Part shown: piece by piece, positions 54,556-64,000 of the stretch | Numbering within the stretch: the first letter of the stretch is position 1 | How the letters are laid out: the number at the start of each line of letters is the position of its first letter | NCBI GenBank assembly: GCA_000328365.1 | Contig: KB312261.1 | Location: forward strand, 1-64,000 | Length of the DNA: 64,000 bases | Reading direction: 5' to 3' | Source of the DNA: Capitella teleta | Taxonomy: Eukaryota; Annelida; Polychaeta; Capitellidae | Program-made: the position numbers and the translations under genes | The notes under the pieces: model-generated | Databases searched by the model: none | What the model was told of the DNA's origin: nothing | The model's input: the letters and a program-made list of their open reading frames with translations, nothing else

Positions 54556-55458
54556 TGTTTTGCAGCAATAAAAGGGTGTCGAAAGCATTCGAAGCCAGTG
54601 GGGTCCGGGGGCATGCTCCCCCTGAAAATTATTCAAATCAGGGATGCCAAAAAAAGGCAGTGTTGAGCATTTCTGTGAACGGAAAAAACACAGAATGAAA
54701 AGTTAGTAAAAGGGCTGAAAAATAGATAATCTGAGAATATTGAAGAATAAAGAAGTGAAAAAATGAAGTCAGGAACAAATGTACTAGTATATGTAGCCAA
54801 TGGCCATAGCACAAAATAATAGACAAAATAATATTTATTCTGTTGATTTGAATCTTTTAGCGGCTGCCAGCTTCTGCAGTGTTCCGTGGCGGGATTTAAT
54901 TTAAGAGATCCACGCGGAGCAAATGATCTCGATCGTTATTTAACTTTCAGCCTCAGTGCATTCATCACTGAAAGACATATCCCAAGGCACAAGCAATTGT
55001 TCCACACAGGTCGTATTATTACATGTAACAAAATGTTCTTCATATTCGACATTCGACACAAAATACGGATGCCGGTATATATCCATGAAGCAGTTAATTG
55101 CTTCAGCTGTGAACTCGACGTACTCGCGGTTACGTACGTACGCCCTCATTTGCATATTGAGCTGACGCAAGTTCAAGCGTACAATGAATGTAAAGGCAAA
55201 GCGGAGGGGAAAATTCGGAAATCCGAAGAACGGATGACGGCGCTTTAGTTGAACAAGTTGAAAGCGATTGAATCTTGTGGAACAGAAGCCGTTTCCGAGA
55301 AATGTGAAAGCTGATATTAAGGGCATTGCGCGGGAGAGAAAGAAAAAAAGGTCACACCATGAATGACATGTTACAAGAAAGTATATACTGATAACTATGA
55401 AGTCTGAAAAAAAAAAAAAAAAAAAAAAAAAAAATAATCATTGAAATTTATAGTTTCC

Positions 55459-55567
55459 TGTGACCATTCCAGTGGGAAACGATTCTTCAGTCACTTAACT
55501 CTTGCTTACCTCCTCGGACCACTTAAGCCTTAGTTGCTTCAGGATTCCGAGGTTAAATAAGCCCACA

Positions 55568-55598
<31 letters not shown>
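55459..55598 (+). mobile_element. SINE fragment, 5'-truncated (family C)
   Basis: The plus strand here matches the minus-strand body of the SINE at 49345-49503, including CCTCCTCGGACCACTTAAGC and TTGCTTCAGGATTCCGAGG. It is followed by a poly(A) tail of about 30 bases (55568-55598). The tRNA-like head is lost or unrecognisable. Confidence 0.75.
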
Positions 55599-55604
<6 letters not shown>

Positions 55605-57790
55605 GAAAACCGAAAAAAAGAAAGAAAAAAAAGAAGACCAAAGACAATAAATATCCTTCAGTGAAAGGTCATCACTTTTCAACAGTCAGAAGGACATAAC
55701 GAAGATATTTCACGCAATATAATACTTTACAGAAGGTATCTCGATGATACGGAGGCTTTGCGAACGAACGCTGTCATTGAATTTACTTCCCGCTTTTAGT
55801 TTACTACCGGTAGTATTCAAAGCTGATCGTGTCTGCCCAGAGGTATTTCCTGGGGTGAGTTTTCGATAAGGAGGCAGCATGCAGGATGCGCTATACTAGC
55901 CTGCTAAAATTAATGTCGCTCACCAGGTCATTGATTAAGTACATTTAAACAGTGATTAGTTGATAGTTGGTGTTAATAGGTAATCCAAAATTATCATGGA
56001 AATCAAATTATACGGAGTTAATTTCAATGCGACAACTTGCATAAAAATTGAGATATCTAGAATTTCTGAAAGTCATAATTATTATTCTTCAAGATTACGC
56101 AAGAACTGTGCATCTTAGTTTCTTAGAGTAGAAATAGTGCTTTATCGTGAATCAGTTGATACACATTAAAAATCGTTGGCTCAATTACAAACAATTGTAT
56201 TTGAAACTTCGAAAAATCACTGTGACCGTGACCTTTGACTTAGAAATTTAATTGGAAGATGTGAAATATATTTTTGCATGTTCGTGTGTATTTTGTATGT
56301 TTCTTTAATTAGTTACCGCCAATACATATTCGGATCGAGACGGACAGACAGAGATAGCTGTCGCCAAACATCCTACCTAGCGCGTGTCACCTGGCATCTC
56401 ATCAATCGCCCACAGGCAGCCAGCTCCCTGGCTTTGTGTTGTCCATCGTAACGCAAATAGCGTAAATAATTCATTTTAGGAATGACATCTTAAAACTGGA
56501 ATGCCAATATACAGATAATTTACTGAAGAACTATTTTCCATCTAAAAGGAAACAAAAGGAAATGCAAATTAACACTCTGAAACACATTGTGAACTATTGG
56601 GGAAAACATAGTATTCTCGCAAAACATTTTGTTTTGTTTCTCACGGTTTTATTAACACTGCTGGGATTGCAAACCAGCATCGCAAGCGTCGGTCGCTTCA
56701 AAAGCTCAGGACCCCAGGTGTAACCGTCACTATATAGTCCCCCGAATAGGTAGTCCGGACTAGGACTCTTAAGTCCTGGTTTGTATTGTCCTAGGACTTC
56801 ATGTTCTAGGAATAGTAGTCCGGATGACTAAGAAATTTTGGCTGCCATTCTAGCATGAAGACAGTGGTACAAACCTCGTGCACATAAGAAGGACTGGTTG
56901 ATTATTATTCCAGGAGCAGACGGGTCTTCTTGCAAATCGCAGAATCGCTTACAATAATCAGCATTCAACAGGATTACGAACCTGAATATTGCTTAATGAT
57001 TACTGTTTTTATTCTTCCAATATATCAAATCATTTATTCGGAAAATAATAACTGAATCATTGACTGGGAAACGAGCATGAATTTATTAAATGAATGATGC
57101 TCAAGTTTAGATGAAAACATTACAAAATGGCAACACAAATATACAGCCGAGTAGTGAAGAATGGGTGTTTACTTTTCATAATTTCATATTACTTGGAAGT
57201 ATTACACTGATTAGTGAATAAATGAAAGATGTCCCCCTATATGTGGTGTTGTGTCATTTGTTGAATGGTAGTGTAATTGCCAAACGAGTCCCCCGATGTA
57301 ATACAAGCAGTACCTTGGCTGCACATTCCGCTGATGCTCAGACCCTCCGTCAATTCAGCGAATGAATAGAGTGAGAGCACAAAATGTAATATTTAGATCG
57401 ATTACATTGGGGGCAATCAAAGTTTATTATTAAATAAATAATAGTTCTTGGGGAGGAAAACGCGGAACAACGGATAACGTCACAGCCAAACCATAAAATA
57501 TATAAATTTTAGTTATATATATAACAATAGCACGAGTAGTAAGCAGATCAATGGAGTAATAAATATCACATGAGCTTATTATCACGGTGGTTAATTGTGT
57601 AGTTCAAGGTTACACGCAATAATTCGCAGGTACACAGAAAGAAGCATACATTAATAGTCGACAACAACAATATTATCGCCGCATGGGGTGCAAAGACCAT
57701 AAACATGCTGACAATCTGGTAGGCCCACCAACGCAAACACGACATTCTCAATGGATCAAATTCCACGTGTTCTGTTGTTTTTTTTTAGCT

Positions 57791-58189
57791 TCAGTATTTC
57801 TCTTCGATCGATGGGTAAACAGCGTTGCTCGAAACTGGAGAAGACGTCAGTCTAGATGACATATTCGAAGATGACGGTCGCTTCCGAAAGGTTTTGTAGG
57901 GCCTCTTGAAAGCTTGCTTCCTCTTTGGCTTCCGGTCCCAGAGTTTGCATACCCAATATTTCGCAAGGCAACAGAGAGCCAACAAGAGGGGAATCCCCAC
58001 CACGACTCCAGCAACAATTAAGATCTCAATTGAAACGCCTCCTCCGCTTTCTTCGGGAGTTACTGTAATAGAAGGGGCCGTGGTTGTCGTTGGTGTGGTT
58101 GTTGGCGATGTTGTTGGTGATGTTGTCCATGCTGACACTGCTGTTGTTGTCATTACGTCAGCCGGGTTTTCCGGATTCTCTTCCGACAT
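57791..58189 (-). CDS. Thr-rich single-pass membrane protein
   Basis: A single open frame of 132 residues. Residues 1-45 are rich in Thr, Ser and Pro (repeats of TTSPTT type), like a short mucin-type stalk. Residues 54-79 are a transmembrane helix (IEILIVAGVVVGIPLLLALC). Residues 80-132 form a basic, then Ser-rich tail ending in YPSIEEKY. There is no signal peptide before the stalk. An acceptor-like TTCCAG lies 15 bases upstream of the ATG, so the frame may be the last exon of a longer type I membrane protein whose upstream exons I could not find. No family is recognised. Confidence 0.55.
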   Translation of the reverse strand: MSEENPENPADVMTTTAVSAWTTSPTTSPTTTPTTTTAPSITVTPEESGGGVSIEILIVAGVVVGIPLLLALCCLAKYWVCKLWDRKPKRKQAFKRPYKTFRKRPSSSNMSSRLTSSPVSSNAVYPSIEEKY

Positions 58190-58204
58190 GTTTAGTTGTT
58201 GTTT

Positions 58205-60026
58205 CTGGAACGACAGCAGTGAACTATCACGTTATGATTATTAGACTGGTTTACATAATTGGAACACGTTTTGTCTCTTCTGGAAGCGTGTTATGGTTAT
58301 ATTTGCTATTGAACGCCCTTTTCCCTGCGAAATTTCTTAATCGTCCTTATACCAATTGGCAATTACAATTTAATTATTTAATTAATGACCATTTCATCCA
58401 ACAATATCAGACCACAATAGAATCAAGAATTTTTTCTCAAAATACCCCACGAAAACCCACTCAAAATACCCCACGAAAACCCCCCCAAAAAAAATAAAAA
58501 ATAATAATAATAATAACCCAAAAGTATACAAACGAACAGAACCCTTTGCATTAACCGTTTAAAATAAAATATCAGCCTTAAATGCACGAAATGTTCCGGA
58601 AGAAATTGGATCAATGGATGAATAAAAATTCGGCGTTGCCCCATTCTGTGGAAGGCCCGTATAGAAAAGCCTTGGTAGTGGATAATTGGTGGTAGTGGAT
58701 AATAAGTGGATTATACAAGTGACGATCTCTCGTCGTGATCGGCTAGTACATCAGGGCCTTAATTAGGGCAAACTGTCAGCCAAAATCTCAGAGGCAGACT
58801 TTTGATGCAAAGTATATAAAATTTGCATACACATAATAATTAAATACATGTGTTTCGTCTCGAAGTGACCATAAATCTCCAGAATGAACGGGTTTGTGGG
58901 ACCATGATGTAATACTAATTTGTACTTAATCACAAACCAAACTATTATTAGGTGCAAAAGATACGCAACTCTATCATTCTGCCAATACCATTTTGGGGTA
59001 TGCATATTGCACAGACACGATTTTTCGGGTGTATTAAGTTAAACCACTTGTGCACACATTTTTCTAGCAAAATTTCCTATAAAACGAGATTTTAATCAGA
59101 TTTAAAGTGTTGGTCGGATATTCTCAGACGTTCTCTGATTTAATTACACGCCAAATTTCTCGATGAGACTCTTAACCCTGCCCTGAAGGATCTTGGTACA
59201 ACTCTAAATCAGCTCTCCGCTATTGTGGAGAGACGGGAGGCTGTGAGGAATTATTGACTTCAGGTTATCCCATAAATGCTCATTTGGTAACAAATTGAGG
59301 GTGTGCCTACCATGACAATACCGTGAGTTTATTTTCTTCTTCAATAAGTCTGTGATAACCGTACAAAGTATGGGTAAACATCATTTTGCAGAAATTGTCG
59401 AATATTCGGATATTCGTAAGCTAGAGTTGGCATCTTTTATGGGGACCTGAGCCCCTATTTCCCCTACCTGAGCCCCTATTTCCCTACCTGAGTCCCTATT
59501 TTCCCTACCTAAGCCGATATCAAATGTTTCTCCATGAATTTTAGTCGGTGACATACTTCCCCGGTCACAAATTTAATCAATATGGCTGTCTTGACTCTGG
59601 AACCAGTCCTAGACTTGAGTTTGCCGGATTTGTCAGTCCTGTTGGTTTCTGTTCCTCTTAGGCATCCAGAACGGGGTCAATCCATGGTAGGCCTGGTTTA
59701 TTCTGCTCGATAGGGCATTTATTTTTGCGTGGTTGATACTCAGTATCCGATTTGGCGGTTTATGACCGTTGTGCCAACTCCATGTTCCAGAAGTCTTCTA
59801 GATATTATTCTTCAGGAAGCTGCGAGCCTTCCCAGGGAGCCATTTTTTTCAAAAGTCTGATTGCTTTCGAGTATAAATTAAGCCCTTGTTGGAGTATTAT
59901 TTCGGTCAAGTTCATTGTCTATCAAAGTCACCTTATGATGAGAGTACTATAAAGAATGTTCACCTGGACTCATTGATTTGTTGCGCAAGGAACTCATTTT
60001 TGGATCGTGAATATTTGAAAAGTATG
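58205..60026. other. Gene-free stretch with a small tandem repeat
   Basis: No gene is supported. At 59445-59514 a 20-21 bp unit (ACCTGAGCCCCTATTTCCCT) occurs about three and a half times. Short open frames are A/T-rich and unrecognised. Confidence 0.5.
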
Positions 60027-60355
60027 TGAGTGAGTGATTAGGGTTTTACGGCTCCACCCTACCCATTCGGGTGATACGGACGCCAGAACAGAAGGCCCGG
60101 GACCGGGGTTTCCCCCTACTCTTATCGATAAATCCCAAGGGTTCTTTATCCTGCATACCACCATAGACAGTAGTACACAGCGCCCGGCCTTGTTACGCAT
60201 TTGGGCAGCACTGCAGAGTCACTGAAGAATCACAATTGTAATTCACAATCATAACGCCCGTGGCCTGATCGGATCTCAAAATCGGGACCTCGACCTCCAC
60301 CGTTGGCATAGGGTTGCAGTCAGTCGGTTTAATCCACTGAGCTATTCGGTGCCCC
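60027..60355 (-). mobile_element. tRNA-derived SINE with 13-nt target-site duplication (family A)
   Basis: The element is about 329 bp on the minus strand. Its head begins GGGGCACCGAATAGCTCAGT, where TAGCTCAGTGG matches a pol III A-box. The B-box region is degenerate here but clear in the related copy near 28100. A conserved body (GGGCAGCACT region) follows. Both flanks carry the identical TTTGAAAAGTATG (60014-60026 and 60356-60368), a target-site duplication as left by LINE-driven retroposition. The intact duplication indicates a fairly recent insertion. Confidence 0.88.
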
Positions 60356-60368
60356 TTTGAAAAGTATG

Positions 60369-63300
60369 ATAGTAGACTTGCGCACTGTGTAGAATATACA
60401 TGTAGACCTAAATATGGATTAACTGATTATTAAGCCAAATATAGATTGTTGTGTATCTTTTGTACCTAAGTATATTATTTTTATTTAACTCTCAGGGAAG
60501 AGCTTAGAACGTATGATTAGTGTTGATCACACCTTTTTCCTTGCTATCACATATGACAATTATTACATCTACGAACGATGTATTGTTTATAGGTAAACTT
60601 ATCGCCGTCAAAATTATCGTCAGCTAGTCAGCCATGTTTTTATTTTTAAATTAATTGTTTAAAGGCTAAGGGTGTGTATTTTCCGCGTCCATTTTGTTTT
60701 CAATTGCATATCCTTCTGAAACATACCACTTTATGTTGCAAGGTTTAGTTTATTTCTCGCGATACTCTCTCTTGGCATGAGGCGATATTAGCCACATTAC
60801 AAATGCTTCTTAAGGTTAATGGTTCTGCTAAATTATTCATTACTTCCTAGTTTTGTGTTAATAATAGCGACCTACTGTTTGGGCCTTTACGGGGCACGCC
60901 CAATATATCGGGGACTCGAAATATGCCATGAAACATATCTTTAATATTTGCTAATTCTGGAAGATTCAACTGTTTTCACTAATAATTGAAATGACCATTT
61001 TATCGGTTCTACTTTATTTTATAGATAAATGACATTACCAGGGAAGAACGAGGACCCTTCTCAAACAAGAATTCGGCCATGTGAGCGTAATGGAAATGTG
61101 GCTTTTTCCTCTGACATACGTAAACCATGTGTTCTGTGATAAACCATGCTGAAATTTGACCTAACTCCGAATTGATTTGTTGACAGAAATATGCATTGAA
61201 TCACACTGCGTTATTCTCATTCCATCAGCCTGCTTGTATGGTCTCACTTTTCAAGTCTCTCCCATTGCGTTTTATCTTCTCCTACATGTGCCGAATATAC
61301 ATCTCACTGCATGAGAACAAAACATCTGATAACTTAGCTGAAGTCAACAAACTATTTTGAAGGTCAATGTACAGGTACATAATTATCATTGAACTTTTGG
61401 TGTTAAAGGCCTATGATTTACAACACTATGTCACATGACCTTAAAGAGTACCTCTGTTAGTTTGAAATCAGGCTAGTTTTTTTGGTGCATCGATTTTAAG
61501 AGGTCTAAATCTCGCTTTCTTCTCACAGATCTTTCAGCAGTTTTGATAAAATAAATATCGCATTCATCTCGTTCAAAGCTATTCTGCCCGATTAAGAACG
61601 TCGTATTTTAAGTGACATTGAAATAAATTCTTGGTAAACAGATTGTTTCAAAATCGGTGTCTTTGAGTTCATAAAAGCCATTATAGTCGATCGACGGACG
61701 CTCTGAAATGACGATCATCTTTAATTAGTCCACATCCTTATTAACGATTTCTTCCTTCATCAAAAATCGTTGCACACCGGCGGTTTTCAAAATGGGCGCC
61801 TTTAAAATTTTTCTTATCTTATACTTTAGCAATCTCAAGATTTTGTACCACAAAAAGGTGACTTTCATTTAACTTAACACATTCCAAGAGAGACGGAAAA
61901 TATTTCCTGCTACATAATAACGAATGAACTTGCTCTAATAATTAAATATTCAACGCAATTTAATTGTCACTGTTGCTCACTATATTACAATTATTAGTAT
62001 TCAATTGCATAATCACTGAAGCTTCATGTTTCAAATTTTTACCACGTGTGTCATTGCATGGCTCAGCGTGACAGTGCGGTTTGCGCAGGAATCGTCGACT
62101 AGCCTGTCGGACACCGAGTGTGGCACTCTTCCTTGTGTAAAAATAACAGCATACTTATTTCCCGTCTTCCCTCTTAATAATACTCACACTATGAAACATT
62201 GATAATAGTTTTGAATTCAGGTCACAGTGTGCTAAAATTGCGGGAACACTATTAGCAGCTAGGAGTTCTAATTCACCTTACCTTAAAGTGTTCATCCGAA
62301 GGTGACTCAACAAAGCAGAGTCATCGCGTGTCTATCAGTCGGCAGACGCGGAGAATACAGCGTGCTTTGTCTCCCCTCGGCAGTCAGGTCCAGAGGAGGA
62401 TCAATTCTGCTGCGTATGTGTCTGGGGAAAACACGACCACCTGAACCGGATCGGTCTCGAAATGAGAAATCGATGACACAAAGAAGACGCCATCGTTTTC
62501 TATGCGGCCCAATCCGCGCCATTCATTAATTAATGACCTTTAGTCTTGTCACGTAAATCAAGTGAATACAATTTATAGGGTTTGTGTTGATTTTATTTTT
62601 GTACACCAGGACGTTTTCCTTTGATGGGAGTTGGAGAGATTGTACACTTCACTGAGGCATTTTATACAAATAATTCTATTTGATCTCGTTGTGAGAAACT
62701 CTGCCAGCAGTATATATATATACAGCAGCCGAAGATCATCCTGAATCCTCGGTTACATAGCTGTCTCATTGGCTTCCTGGGCGGAATTTAAAAATGGTCA
62801 GTGCTCTAGATCTAGAAAGCACAGCATAACAATTGTTGCATCGATGAGTGAAGAATATAATGAACTTTGTCACTCTGTATGATTGTATGGGGTCTGCAGG
62901 TTGCACATTGAAATCGTGAGAAATGAAAAACGCACTTTATTTTTCGTTTCCTCGCCTCTTTAAATATGTAAAACAGTAGATATCTCTTAAATAAAGTTAA
63001 AACAAGTTTCGATAATGGTGAAATGCGTCTTCTGACAGCAGAATTACAACCCTCAGCCTTCTTGATACGGAGCACTGGCCATTTTAAGGCTTCGCTCAGG
63101 AAGCCAATGAGACCGAACTGTGACGGAACATTTGGGTTCGTATACCACGGAGTTTAATAAGCAATTGCTTCTCATCGCTTCGTATCGAATATCATGCATA
63201 AGTTGGTGGGTGGGGAAAAAGAAGAAGAAGAAAAAAAGAAATTAGTGTATATATTCCAGGGGGATATCAAACGCAATAATAGATGAGTGCAACGAAAGAA

Positions 63301-63372
63301 GGAGAACACAAGCGTAAAATCCATCGATTTAAAAACATATTTGATTTATGTACCTTCATACCTAGTTTGTAA

Positions 63373-63409
<37 letters not shown>

Positions 63410-63419
63410 GAAAGCGAAA

Positions 63420-63450
<31 letters not shown>

Positions 63451-64000
63451 CAAACAAAAGCAAATCCTAAAATGATCGGGAAAATATCGTATATACTTTC
63501 AATCCCTATTAAGGGATATAGACAGGTGATAACCATCGGTTGTAATTAGTAGAGCTTGATCCACATAAGATGTGGTACCTATATCCAAAGTATGACAAGC
63601 GTTGTGTATGCTATTCCCGTATCAGTAAACCTTTCGATTCATTGAACTTTACAATAGACGCAATTGACAATCACAATGCAATTGAACAGAAAGTCGCATA
63701 ATATATACAACATGGAGAGTTCGTCTTATGGACCTCAAGTGTGGTCGTGTCACTTGTGACAGCGAACCCACGAAGAAAAAATTGATCGTTTATTTTTTCC
63801 TCGAACTGAAGGAGAGGGCACAAGAGAAACTATTGAAAGAGTGCATTGTGTAATATTAAACAGTCTGTGAGAAAGCACAATGGCCTCCAACAAACATCGT
63901 GTGTCAACAATAAGCCTTTGTCCTATCACCAAGCGTAATTATTATCCATGCAATTTGGTGCATATACTCATCACGCTTGGCGATACGCGAGAAAAATATA
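60369..64000. other. Gene-free right end of the window
   Basis: No gene is supported. A G+C-richer patch at 62290-62530 is open on both strands but has no recognisable product. A long A-rich tract lies at 63378-63460. One inverted-repeat element is listed separately. Confidence 0.45.
62765..63111. mobile_element. MITE-like element with about 40-bp inverted repeats
   Basis: The left arm (62765-62806) starts CTCATTGGCTTCCTGGGCGG and contains AAAATGGTCAGTGCTC. The right arm (63070-63111), read on the minus strand, starts CTCATTGGCTTCCTGAGCGA and contains AAAATGGCCAGTGCTC. The 263-bp interior has no coding capacity. The outer limits are uncertain because weaker similarity may continue beyond the arms, and no target-site duplication was fixed. 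Confidence 0.65.

Larger units (their letters stand above)
51617..57790. other. Gene-poor region with repeats
   Basis: No gene is supported. A minisatellite, a TTAA-flanked inverted-repeat element, a short hairpin repeat and a SINE fragment are listed separately. A donor-like AAGGTGAGT just after the Cys-rich gene's stop (51622-51630) and an acceptor-like CCACAG before 52132 could define a 3' UTR intron. An open frame at 57566-57766 (minus) is hydrophobic but unsupported. Confidence 0.45.

Noticed and set aside
56650-56710. tRNA T-arm-like sequence on the minus strand (GCTGGTTTGCAATCCCAGC)
   Set aside because: The remaining tRNA-like arms are missing and no second copy was seen, so neither a tRNA gene nor a SINE can be supported.
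56745-56830. Repeated AGTCCGGA/AGGACT words
   Set aside because: Short, irregular and without clear ends; could be a decayed inverted repeat but not definable.
62302-62529. G+C-rich patch open on both strands
   Set aside because: No domain, splice partner or promoter element; could be a CpG-type region of an off-window gene, but nothing decides.

Overview
The window is nuclear DNA of an invertebrate animal. The genes are split by GT-AG introns, many only 47-60 bp and others up to 5.4 kb. The protein set is metazoan: an actin-binding smooth-muscle-type myosin light chain kinase (MLCK), a haem-binding guanylate cyclase, an ionotropic glutamate receptor, a neuropeptide-like precursor, and a GPI-anchored Cys-rich surface protein. 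The kinase has the same domain order as vertebrate long MLCK, so an invertebrate deuterostome is a reasonable guess, but I cannot settle the phylum. There is one assembly gap (N run 43509-43741).

Layout. 1934-3739 (+) is a GPALPP1/DUF3752-family nuclear protein (5 exons). 7703-19683 (+) is an MLCK/MYLK orthologue whose 25 exons join in phase into 2,078 residues. 22097-28990 (+) is a four-EF-hand calmodulin-like gene. Its 5.4 kb second intron holds a complete ionotropic glutamate receptor gene on the opposite strand (24774-27241) that has no amino-terminal domain. 30482-33792 (+) is a soluble-guanylate-cyclase-like gene (14 exons, 752 residues) with a proximal haem histidine. 36556-38217 (-) is a secreted precursor with repeated FW-KR cleavage units, a TATA box and a 5' UTR intron. 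46347-51616 (+) is a GPI-anchored Cys-rich protein whose first intron carries a decayed LINE and a SINE. 57791-58189 (-) is a Thr-rich single-pass membrane protein.

The rest is mostly non-coding. It holds at least three kinds of tRNA-derived SINE (one copy with a perfect 13-nt target-site duplication), two terminal-inverted-repeat elements of MITE type, a 26-bp minisatellite, long ATT and AAAT microsatellites and a 30-bp perfect palindrome. Two minus-strand stretches (34339-35500 and 38577-38966) look partly coding but were not resolved.

The genes do not form an operon-like system. Several share a theme of Ca2+, cGMP and receptor signalling: MLCK is Ca2+/calmodulin-regulated, the EF-hand protein binds Ca2+, the cyclase would make cGMP, and the receptor would be a ligand-gated cation channel. 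This is most likely ordinary neighbourhood, apart from the physical nesting of the receptor inside the EF-hand gene. All exon models were joined by eye from splice sites, phase and protein similarity; none was tested against transcripts.
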